Notes under the pieces: model-generated
What the model was told of the DNA's origin: nothing
Database searches by the model: none
What the model saw: the letters and a program-made list of their open reading frames with translations, nothing else
Program-made: the position numbers and the translations under genes
Shown here: piece by piece, positions 57,001 through 64,000 of the stretch
Layout of the letters: each line of letters opens with the position of its first letter
Numbering within the stretch: position 1 is the first letter of the stretch
Assembly: GCA_037157565.1 (NCBI GenBank)
Contig: JAZHRO010000013.1
Span: 115,334,001 to 115,398,000 of the forward strand
Length of the DNA stretch: 64,000 nucleotides
Origin: Thalassia testudinum
Lineage: Eukaryota > Streptophyta > Magnoliopsida > Alismatales > Hydrocharitaceae
Reading direction: 5' to 3'

Positions 57001-59703
57001 ATCTATTCAGAAGAGGGCACACGACCTTCTCGTGAAATGCAGAGACGCTTAAACCCCAATCTGCAGGAGGTCGTGAAAAAGGAGATCATCAAGTGGTTAG
57101 ATGCCGGAATCATCTACCCGATCTCCGATAGTCGTTGGGTGAGCCCAATTCAGGTCGTGCCTAAGAAGGCAGGACTCACCACTATAACGACTGAGACCGG
57201 AGAAATCATTCCTACCCGATTAGCCAACTCGTGGAGAGTCTGTATAGATTACCGTCGACTCAATTCCTCCACGAAGAAGGATCATTTCCCACTACCCTTC
57301 ATTGATCAAATTCTCGAAAAACTAGCGGGAAATAGGTTCTTCTGCTTTCTTGACGGGTACTCCGGTTATAACCAGGTGGCAATCCATCCTGAGGACCAAG
57401 AAAAGACCACTTTCACCTGCCCCTTCGGAACATACGCTTTCCGAAGGATGCCTTTCGGTCTTTGCAATGCACCCGCTACTTTTCAGCGATGCATGCTTGC
57501 CATATTCTCAGATATGGTAGGTGATTATCTGGAAGTCTTCATGGATGACTTTTCAGTTTTCGGAGCATCATTCGACGATTGCCTCCAGCACTTGGTCCAG
57601 ATACTCAGGCGGTGCATCGACGTGAATTTGGTTCTTTCCTGGGAAAAGAGCCATTTCATGGTGCCTGAGGGAATTGTCCTGGGACACTCAATTTCGGAGA
57701 AAGGTATCCAAGTGGATCGAGCTAAGGTTAATCTGATTTCTCGCCTTCCCATGCCTAGCTCGATCAGGGACATCCGATCCTTTTTAGGGCATGTCGGTTT
57801 TTATCGACGATTTATCCCTGATTTTTCAAAAATCGCACGCCCCCTGACCACTCTTCTCTCCAAGGATGTTCCCTTCGAAATCTCCAAGGAATGCACTCAA
57901 GCATTTGAAATCCTGCGTGACCGAGTCACCCAAGCCCCGATCCTACAGTCCCCTGATTGGTCTCAACCCTTTGAGATCATGTGTGATGCATCCGACTTCG
58001 CTGTAGGAGCGGTTTTGGGGCAGAAGAATGACAAGAAACCTGTGGTCATTTACTACGCCAGCAAAACACTCGATGAGGCTCAGCGTAACTATACAGTTAC
58101 TGAGAAAGAGCTGCTAGCTGTAGTATTTGCCCTAGAGAAATTCAGATCATACCTTCTGGGTTCCCATGTCATCATATACTCGGATCACACGGCTGTGAGG
58201 CATCTCCTTGCAAAGAAGGACGCGAAACCTCGATTGATCCGATGGATCTTGCTGTTGCAAGAATTTGACCTCGAGATTCGCGATAAAGCGGGAAAACAAA
58301 ACGTGGTAGCTGATCACTTGTCCCGTCTTCCTTCTGAAATGATAGACCCTTCCGGACCCATCACTGAGCATTTTCCCGATGAGCACCTGCTGACTATTGG
58401 TACTAGCCTTCCATGGTTTGCTAATATTGTAAATTACTTGGCATCTCATCAGACCCCGTCCGATTGGCCGAAGGCCAAGAAAGACAAATTACGCTCCGAT
58501 GCCAAGTATTACATTTGGGAAGACCCGTACCTCTTCCGCATAGGTGCCGATCAGATCATCCGGAGATGTATCCCGGAAGGGGAAGTCAACAATATCCTCT
58601 CTTTCTGCCATGACCAGGCATGCGGTGGCCATTTTGCCGGGCATAAAACCGCATCAAAAGTCCTCCAGTGCGGCTTTTACTGGCCCACACTGTTCAAAGA
58701 CGCATACAGTCATTGCAAGGCATGCAGTCGTTGCCAGACTTTGGGCAACATGAGCCATCGCGACATGATGCCTATGCAACCGATTCTAGTATGCGAAATC
58801 TTTGATGTTTGGGGGATTGATTTTATGGGCCCCTTTCCTGTTTCGGATGGTTTCGAATACATTCTGTTGGCTGTGGACTACGTGTCCAAATGGATCGAAG
58901 CCATACCGACCCGAACCTGTGATCACAAAATCGTTCTCAAATTCATTCATCAACACATTTTCTCAAGGTTCGGGATTCCTCGTGCAATAATCTCTGATGG
59001 GGGGACCCATTTCACAAATGCTCAGTTTAGGTCACTGATGACCAAATACGGGGTGTCTCACCGAATCTCTACTCCTTACCACCCCCAAACTAATGGTCTA
59101 GCTGAGCTGTCGAATCGGGAGATCAAGAAAATCCTACAGGTCACTGTTCGACCTGACAGGAAGGACTGGTCGTCCCGACTTCCGGAAGCATTGTGGGCCT
59201 ATAGGACCGCCCACAAGACCCAATTGGGCATGTCTCCCTTTAGATTGGTGTACGGAAAGGCATGCCACCTTCCCGTCGAACTGGAGCATAAAGCCTATTG
59301 GGCAGTACGGAACTGTAATCTAGATCTTTCCAAGGCTGGGACCCACAGAAAACTCCAAATCAGCGAGATCGATGAATTACGCACAGACGCGTACGAGAAC
59401 TCGCAAATCTACAAGGAGCGGGTTAAAGCCTTCCACGACAAACACATCTCAAGAAAGATCTTCCATCCTGGTCAAAAGGTCCTACTCTTTGATGCCCGAC
59501 TCAAACTCTTCCCAGGAAAACTGAGATCTAAGTGGGTCGGACCATATTTGGTCCGACAGGTTTTTGGAAATGGAGCAATCGAAATCAGTCCACTCAGCCA
59601 CGATTCTGAACCTTTCATCGTGAATGGTCAAAGACTCAAGCCGTTCATTGATGTAACTTCTACTGATTTGGCTGAGGCATCTCATATCCTCCTTTCCCCT
59701 TGA
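54004..59703 (+). CDS. Gag-Pol polyprotein of element B (1899 aa), intact
   Basis: A single open frame homologous to that of A throughout. Gag lies at about 165-300 ([37 protein letters not shown]), with no CCHC knuckle; a Pro/Gln-rich linker follows. Protease Asp749 ([12 protein letters not shown]), RT about 1020-1200 with FMDD at 1179-1182, RNase H from CDASD (Asp1328) with [10 protein letters not shown] and [11 protein letters not shown], integrase finger about 1535-1580 ([20 protein letters not shown]), core D1606, D1665, E1701 (D-58-D-35-E). No chromodomain and no env. Met52 (54157, MAQPVEE) is the likelier start by comparison with A. All catalytic motifs are present, consistent with the near-identical LTRs. 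Polyprotein processing by its own protease is expected for the family. Confidence 0.95.
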   Translation: MYGRRSLRPPLRPPLEIHSRQGQASTPVFVQQHPHIILSSDSEPSSSSSPIMAQPVEEENNLEHQLQRLNDLFQNFVHPPQRPMMRDHYNPAAVAIEPRVRIPIGGPDSELKPNMIHAIPKFHGLNSEDPFQHIKQLKHLAHTFGSDAQNRDILLMKMFSFSLMDKAAHWYQTQTRPINTWEELQSEFLKKFFPVGRTNALRHQITHFTQQSGEPLHEAWDRFQDLMRKCPHHGVPKWEQVQSFYQGLREDIRLFVNATCGGNIMGQHEDTVWEILENMCENSINNDSMGLFDRTNTRAATNLKGAHETQGLSASVDLELMASRLDKVSIIEKKVDELTQHLQRATSARNSFAQPPSTQETVQNILHRSSPGMDPYPSPSDSWTGRSSDPFFTSRGNSIPPFPDSQEVPQTCEDLNAIQNDPFSNTYNPGWRNHPNFQWAGNSQTQRPPFQSRPQPSHHYQPPQPRPNPTYPSGPNQDQMSLILQTLADIQKSNAAIQKQHKDELTEVKTQLAQWANSRQPGTLPSQPLPNPNNVPTQKRVMNPNLGHAQWIYQAPTAPSPDEMEASTSRTGFQQQPPLLPNPNQNQAGLNSVTTRSGKTTQDQYYPNHAQPDNHDPRIVIQGTAVPDPQPGPILEEPTKIPFPEALTKGKKTTKPVAPEEDLVRLFEQVHINIPLMDAIRHVPAYARFLKNICTPQRKPRTKGGSPIVLSEQASSVILSRLPPKAKDPGTPLISCKIGGTQFDRALLDLGASINLIPTSLLDHLEESELKPTEVTLQLADRSIKSPKGILEDVIVRVRDFYFPVDFIVLDMDAPENPRDTPIILGRPFLATARANISCEEGQIELKFGDQTLKIDIFKAQQGINCGVIEQICDIKTLVDEPHLQNDLSIPHQPQKDLDPQIEESNPDMNNPITPTLEPHIYTEPPAAAENPILELKPLPAHLKYIFLGSNQTLPVIINSNLNPEQESRLIVVLQQHRRAIGWTLDDLTGISPSYCTHHIYSEEGTRPSREMQRRLNPNLQEVVKKEIIKWLDAGIIYPISDSRWVSPIQVVPKKAGLTTITTETGEIIPTRLANSWRVCIDYRRLNSSTKKDHFPLPFIDQILEKLAGNRFFCFLDGYSGYNQVAIHPEDQEKTTFTCPFGTYAFRRMPFGLCNAPATFQRCMLAIFSDMVGDYLEVFMDDFSVFGASFDDCLQHLVQILRRCIDVNLVLSWEKSHFMVPEGIVLGHSISEKGIQVDRAKVNLISRLPMPSSIRDIRSFLGHVGFYRRFIPDFSKIARPLTTLLSKDVPFEISKECTQAFEILRDRVTQAPILQSPDWSQPFEIMCDASDFAVGAVLGQKNDKKPVVIYYASKTLDEAQRNYTVTEKELLAVVFALEKFRSYLLGSHVIIYSDHTAVRHLLAKKDAKPRLIRWILLLQEFDLEIRDKAGKQNVVADHLSRLPSEMIDPSGPITEHFPDEHLLTIGTSLPWFANIVNYLASHQTPSDWPKAKKDKLRSDAKYYIWEDPYLFRIGADQIIRRCIPEGEVNNILSFCHDQACGGHFAGHKTASKVLQCGFYWPTLFKDAYSHCKACSRCQTLGNMSHRDMMPMQPILVCEIFDVWGIDFMGPFPVSDGFEYILLAVDYVSKWIEAIPTRTCDHKIVLKFIHQHIFSRFGIPRAIISDGGTHFTNAQFRSLMTKYGVSHRISTPYHPQTNGLAELSNREIKKILQVTVRPDRKDWSSRLPEALWAYRTAHKTQLGMSPFRLVYGKACHLPVELEHKAYWAVRNCNLDLSKAGTHRKLQISEIDELRTDAYENSQIYKERVKAFHDKHISRKIFHPGQKVLLFDARLKLFPGKLRSKWVGPYLVRQVFGNGAIEISPLSHDSEPFIVNGQRLKPFIDVTSTDLAEASHILLSP

Positions 59704-59884
59704 GCTTATTGCGCCCAGCCGATGGCGTAAAACTCAGCGCTTAACGGGAGGCAGCCCGTCATTCTCTTTGAAAACCTGAAACTTGTTCTGACACCTTTCA
59801 GCACTCGAAGTTCACCCTTATAGACAGCCGACCCCAACTCAGATGTTTCTGTCTTAAGGAATGAACTAAGACCCCCTAGGTTAC

Positions 59885-59921
59885 AATGAGGACATTGCAA
59901 ATCTTAGGCATGGGGGGGTAT
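59885..59921 (+). promoter_or_regulatory. Second (central-like) PPT of B with hairpin
   Basis: CAATG-AGGA-CATTG followed by TTAGGCATGGGGGGGTA, about 180 nt after the pol stop. The purine run is longer than that of the terminal PPT (AGGCATGGGGGTA). Confidence 0.55.
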
Positions 59922-60617
59922 GAAAGTGCAAAAACTCGTAAGAAAAGGTTTCAAACAAAAAAATTCACATATGCCAAAAATACCATAAAAATTAAAAAAA
60001 AAAAAAAAAAATTTTTCGAAAAAGAATAAGAGGAAAAGAGGAGAAGGAAAATTTTGTGAAGGAGAGAAGAAACAAAATGAAAAAGGAGCACAAAATTATA
60101 AGAAAAGTTGATAGTCATTAGTAAGGAACTAAGGAATTAACCTAAGTTCTAGACCTCATTCAAGAAAATAACTGAAAAGTGCACAATGAGATTAGTAAGA
60201 ATGCAAACCTTAGGCATTCTTGAATAGACTCTTAGTACTCATTAAGATCTGGACACTCCTCAAGAGGTTGAGGAAAATGAAAAGCTGAAGTATTAGGTCT
60301 AAGGCTTAGGAAGTATTCGACCTCGTTAACTAATTTTTGGTTTACGGGACTCAGTAACCTAAGCACCCTAATCTCACACACAGCCTGGTTCAGTAAGCGT
60401 AAAAATCAGAATCACGCAGAAGCGTCGCAAAAATCTGAAAAGAACACCTAGAATAGGAATGGCCGATCAACACAAGTTGATTTGGACGAGTTCCCAGCGC
60501 GGAGAGGCGGGAAATCCCCTCGAAGATGCGTAACAAAATATCATCTCCTCGGTGCTTGTCTCTTAGGATATTTACATATCCTACGGGGGGCATGTAAGCA
60601 CTCTGCTGGTTCAGATT

Positions 60618-60771
60618 CCATGGATGGCATTATCTCGAAGTGTCAATTGCCAGGGTCTGGATTCGGCCACGGAACACCATGGATGGGATTATCTCGAAAT
60701 CTCAATAGCCAGGGTTCCGGGGGTTGCCATGGGCGGTGCTATCTCGAAGCATCGATCGCCAGGAACCCTTG
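60618..60771 (+). repeat. Three tandem 45-59-bp units in B 3' region
   Basis: Units start CCATGG at 60618, 60677 and 60727 and share TATCTCGAA and a following GCCAGG. Their position between the two PPTs parallels the duplicated motif in A and D, though sequence similarity to it is weak. Confidence 0.6.
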
Positions 60772-61173
60772 AGGATTGATGATGGGAGCAAGGAATCTGA
60801 TACAGACCATGTTGAAAAGCCAACCCTAGACTAGAACTAAAAAGAAAAAGAGAGAGAAAACTCTCCAAACAGAAAAAACTTTCTATCTCTCTCTTACAAA
60901 ACGCACTGCGAACTGAGCCAGGGCTAAAATCATTTCAAGCACGGGTGCTTTAACCACGAAGTCCAATAAACCTTAGGTTAGTTCTTGTGGGCCTTAAAAA
61001 CCTTTGCTAAAAGACTGAGGCTAAGGCTAGACAGATTTGGATCTTGATTGGTACTAGAGTATCTTTTAGGCCTATGGTCAGCATTCTAACCTAATCTATG
61101 CTTAAATAAAAAGGCACTTATCTAAAACCATTGAAAACTTCATGGTCTAGAACAAGGGTTGAAACCTTAAGTT

Positions 61174-61211
61174 TTTTGCTAAGGGACTAGCAAAAGCTAG
61201 GCATGGGGGTA
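61174..61211 (+). promoter_or_regulatory. PPT and adjoining hairpin of B
   Basis: TTTTGCTA (61174-61181), loop AGGGAC, TAGCAAAA (61188-61195), then GCTAGGCATGGGGGTA and the LTR at 61212. Confidence 0.75.
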
Positions 61212-63958
61212 TGATGAGAACCTCATCATGAGCCATAACTAGCTCATTTTGACCCAATACAAAGGATAAAAGCTCCTACATATCTCAAGGAAAGGCTTAA
61301 CTCAGAGAATTCTGAGTTTGAGAAGAAAACCAGTCATAAGGGGTAAAAGTGCAATTTTACCAGTATAATCTGCATACAGGGTAATTCAGGGCCCAAACAC
61401 AGGTCAGAACAGCTTAATAAGAATAAAAGTGGGATGAGATGATCTAGCAAGGGCTACAGCACTTCCAAGGAACCAAATGATAATCTGTAACCCTAAAACA
61501 ACCCACTTCAATTCACAAGGTTCGAGGCAAAGTAAAAATAGAATAAACCCTCTAAAATTCATAGAAAAATAATCTCTAGGGTTTAGAACCTTCAATTTGG
61601 CCTTTAGAACCCATTTTGACCTACATTGAGAACCATGCCCAATTAATAACTTAATTTGGGTCTTTACGCAAATTGACCGGTCAAACAAGGTTTAATATGA
61701 AAATGAAATTTACCATCAGATTCCTTAGGTTCTAATTAGTCATGTATAAAAACTTGAGCCTAAGAAGAAACCTCCTTGACCGACTTTACACTTTGGTCCT
61801 CATATATTTACTCTTTGGCCCTCAAATTTTGAACCCTCGCATTCAGGCCCCTAACTCTCCTTCGTTCTTTGCAAACAGGTCCCTCCTGCAAAACCCTGCC
61901 AGCACCATGCTCCGGCGACCTTGCGCGGAGCATGGCGCCGCGCAGGGTAAGGTGGAGGACCTGGCATGTGTACCGGGGGTGCCCTGCGTCGTCAGCCGTC
62001 GCAGGAGCACCCCCATGGTCCTTGCAGCCCCCCACACCGGCCGTGCGAACGCACGGACGGTATGGGTTCGAATTCCGACCATGCTCCGGCGAGGGAGACA
62101 CGTCGTCTCCCTCCGCCTTCCTCCCTGCTTCAACCTTATAAATACCCCCCGCCGCTCCACCGACCAAAGCAGCCTGGATCTGACGGAGAAAACCCCCAGC
62201 TTTCGTCTCTTCTTTCTCCGGCAGACGCTCACCAGCTCCGGCGACTTCCTCTCCCTCCACCTCTTCGCTCTGCCGCACTACCAGCAGCAGAGACCTCCTC
62301 CCCTGCTCTTCCCGCGCCACGCCGCACCCAGCTGGCGCCTCTCCAGCCTTCTGCTCGCCGCCGCCCCTCTCCCTGAGCATCATCTTCTCCGGCGACAGTC
62401 GATACGACTGTCGCCCTGTTCCTCCCCCTTCGTCCCTGCAGTTAAGTTAGACTTACTCCCCTTCTCCTCCTCTTTCTTTCCCCGCTTTCTATTTAGTTAA
62501 TTAAGCCCTCTACCGACCCTGTTCACCCTCATCCCCTCCGCCTCCGACCACCCTCCGGCGAGCCGCTCCCATCACCTCAGCGACCCACACGGCTCGCCGA
62601 CCACCGCAGAACTTCCGCCTCCTCACCCTGATCCTCTTCCGCCCCTCCACTTCCCACCAAACACCCTCTGCAGACCCACTGAACACACCCACTCCCTCGC
62701 TCACAGTTTGACCTAGGACGACCAGACAGCCCCCTCTCGCCCCCTGCAGACCCCCTGACCACCTTCGCCGTGCCACGGCGAAGGTCCTCCGCCTGTCTGA
62801 TTTGGCCGAGAGGCCGTGCCATTGGTTTCAGGTTCCAGGCCTTGGCCGCCATTGGCGAGGAAGCTCGAAGCCTGCTCGAGGTTGCTCCAAGCCGAGATAT
62901 CCCAGATTGAATAGCCACGGCCAGCGCGGAAGAATCTCACGCACACACCCTGGCCCTCGATTGGAGCTGTACGCCTCAACAGCCGACGCAATTGGGAGCA
63001 CCATCCCTGCTGCAGGCGTAAGAGAATTGGGGTGGGACATTTAGTCCCACCTCGGAATCTCTCAAAGGCGCGCGGACACATAAATTGAAAAGCTGCCTTA
63101 TGCTGTTTGCCTCAGTTACCACGGGGTGAGGTCCCTCTCACCCGACCCGACCCGACTCGGCCTCGTCCGTGACCACGCTCCGCGGACCTGGCCCGACCCG
63201 ATTAGACTGACCTGCACTCCTCGCCCACCATGCACGCCGGTGGGCCTGGACCCGGGCCTGATCCGAACCCGATTACCCGGTAGCGCTCTGGGAGAGCTTC
63301 CGATGAGTGATTTCAGAGAGAGAGATACGCGGGGGAGGGGGGTAGAGTAGGTTTTTGCCTTGACGAACAAACTCTGAAGTGTGCAGACCAAAGAAGAAGA
63401 AGCAGACCCGCTGAAGAAGAAGGAGCTGCTGCACTGTAGCGAAGGCATTGTTAAGTCGTCTCAGCACTGGCGCAGACGACGGAAGGTCAGCATCCAAAGA
63501 AGAAGAAGACCCGCTGAAAAAAAAAAAAAAGGGAAGAGCAACGGCCATCGCGAGAGAAGAAAAAGAGAAGTCAAGGCAGGTGACGACAAAGCAGAAGAAA
63601 GAGAAGCAAGAAGCAAGAAAGGAAAAATCTGAAGAAAGCAGAAGGAAGAACAGAAGAAGAAGAGCACGAGGGGAAGATCTGAAGATTGCAGAAGAAGAAG
63701 AAGAACAAAGAACAGGAAAAACCAAAGACAAAGAGGAAGAAAGAAGAAAAGAAGAAGAAGCCAAATTTTCATCTCTCTCTCTCTCTTTATTTTTGTAATA
63801 GAACTTGTATATCTCTAGAATATAACTTGCTCCCTGAGTTCGACCTCGGGAACTCTTTTATTTTTCCGAGTAAAAAAATTTCATGTGATACGTTGGTAAC
63901 AACCGGCTTTACTACAACGATATATAACACAAACCGGTCGAACCTGACGCTGTCACCA
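61212..63958 (+). repeat. B 3' LTR
   Basis: 2747 bp, near-identical to the 5' LTR (offset 10,875). The 2-bp difference in length is one extra CT in the CTCTCT tract near 63785. Followed by GCTGG. Confidence 0.95.
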
Positions 63959-64000
63959 GCTGGCTTGGGGGCGTGCGGCCGGCGGGGGCGGGGCGACGTG
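63959..64000 (-). repeat. A 5' LTR, continuation after B
   Basis: The GCTGG target duplication is followed by sequence identical to 40745-40781 of the left LTR. The rest of the LTR, the TCTAG target copy and the remaining LINE should follow outside the window. Confidence 0.9.

Larger units (their letters stand above)
59704..61211 (+). other. B 3' non-coding region
   Basis: 1.5 kb without env-like frame. Contains a second PPT with hairpin (59885-59921), an A-tract (59994-60011), three tandem units (60618-60771), and the hairpin and PPT at 61174-61211. Confidence 0.7.
50337..63958 (+). mobile_element. Element B, complete and intact LTR retrotransposon
   Basis: 13,622 bp, inserted in the 5' LTR of A with exact 5-bp duplication GCTGG (50332-50336 and 63959-63963); the empty site is preserved at 40740-40744. 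LTRs 50337-53081 and 61212-63958, PBS 53085-53102, Gag-Pol 54004-59703, PPT next to 61211. LTRs differ by two substitutions (near 51818/62693 and 52247/63122) and a 2-bp CT-repeat length change (near 52910/63785), so B is the youngest event in the nest and probably still competent. Confidence 0.95.
39690..64000 (-). mobile_element. Element A, intact Athila-type LTR retrotransposon (runs off window)
   Basis: Minus-strand Ty3/gypsy element: 3' LTR 39690-41095, PPT 41096-41110, 3' non-coding, Gag-Pol 42479-48145, leader, PBS 49259-49276, 5' LTR 49282-50336 continued at 63964. The 5' LTR is split by element B; by comparison with the left LTR about 314 bp of it lie beyond 64000. The target site on the left is TCTAG (39685-39689); the right copy is outside the window. 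Only two substitutions were seen between the LTRs over about 1.09 kb (near 40231/49823 and 40321/49913), so the insertion is recent. Confidence 0.9.

Noticed and set aside
59704..61211. env-like third ORF of Athila elements after pol
   Set aside because: Looked for in A (41096-42478) and B; no frame over about 100 codons and no membrane segment, only non-coding repeats.
1..64000. CRISPR array, operon, ribosomal binding sites, rRNA
   Set aside because: The window is plant nuclear DNA; no regular spacer-repeat pattern and no rRNA sequence was seen.

Overview
The window is plant nuclear DNA: a heterochromatin-like pile of nested transposable elements with no intact host gene. The evidence is Athila-type Ty3/gypsy LTR retrotransposons primed by tRNA-Asp, a plant LINE, hAT and CACTA DNA transposons, a SINE, and fragments of plant-type glucose-6-phosphate dehydrogenase (G6PDH) and tripeptidyl peptidase II (TPP2) genes. 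The species cannot be named from the sequence; an angiosperm is likely.

Layout. 1-4300: DNA-transposon territory, with a complete 955-bp non-autonomous hAT element (966-1920) and the 3' end of a CACTA element ending at 4300. 4301-18036: right-hand part of a minus-strand, non-autonomous LTR element (E1) that encodes a decayed acidic protein instead of Gag-Pol. Its LTR is split by element D (9645-17670, TSD TTTTT), another non-autonomous element, which itself carries a SINE-like insert. 18037-37575: a block of gene fragments (G6PDH exons, one TPP2 exon piece), split at an intron by element C (18648-34123, TSD CCCAT), an old minus-strand Gag-Pol element. C holds a solo LTR (E2, 26512-31507), which in turn holds another solo LTR (F, 27922-30257, TSD CCTAA). 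37884-39689: 3' end of a LINE. 39690 to beyond the window: element A, minus strand, intact 1888-codon Gag-Pol, inserted in the LINE. 50337-63958: element B, plus strand, intact 1899-codon Gag-Pol, inserted in A's 5' LTR (TSD GCTGG). By eye the LTR pairs of A and B differ at about two substitutions each, so both are very young; C, D and E are strongly diverged and old.

How the parts work together. A and B each have the usual cis parts (LTR, tRNA-Asp PBS, leader, single gag-pro-RT-RNaseH-IN frame, non-coding 3' region, PPT). D and E1 keep the cis parts but carry no recognisable Gag-Pol, so they would need proteins from relatives; E1 shares a leader segment with B. Comparing the families within this one window exposes cis elements that annotation does not normally name: a hairpin in front of the PPT with compensatory changes, a second hairpin-plus-PPT copy just after pol, tRNA-like modules in U3, and an snRNA-type USE/TATA arrangement in the LTRs of B and E. 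All alignments and counts were made by eye.
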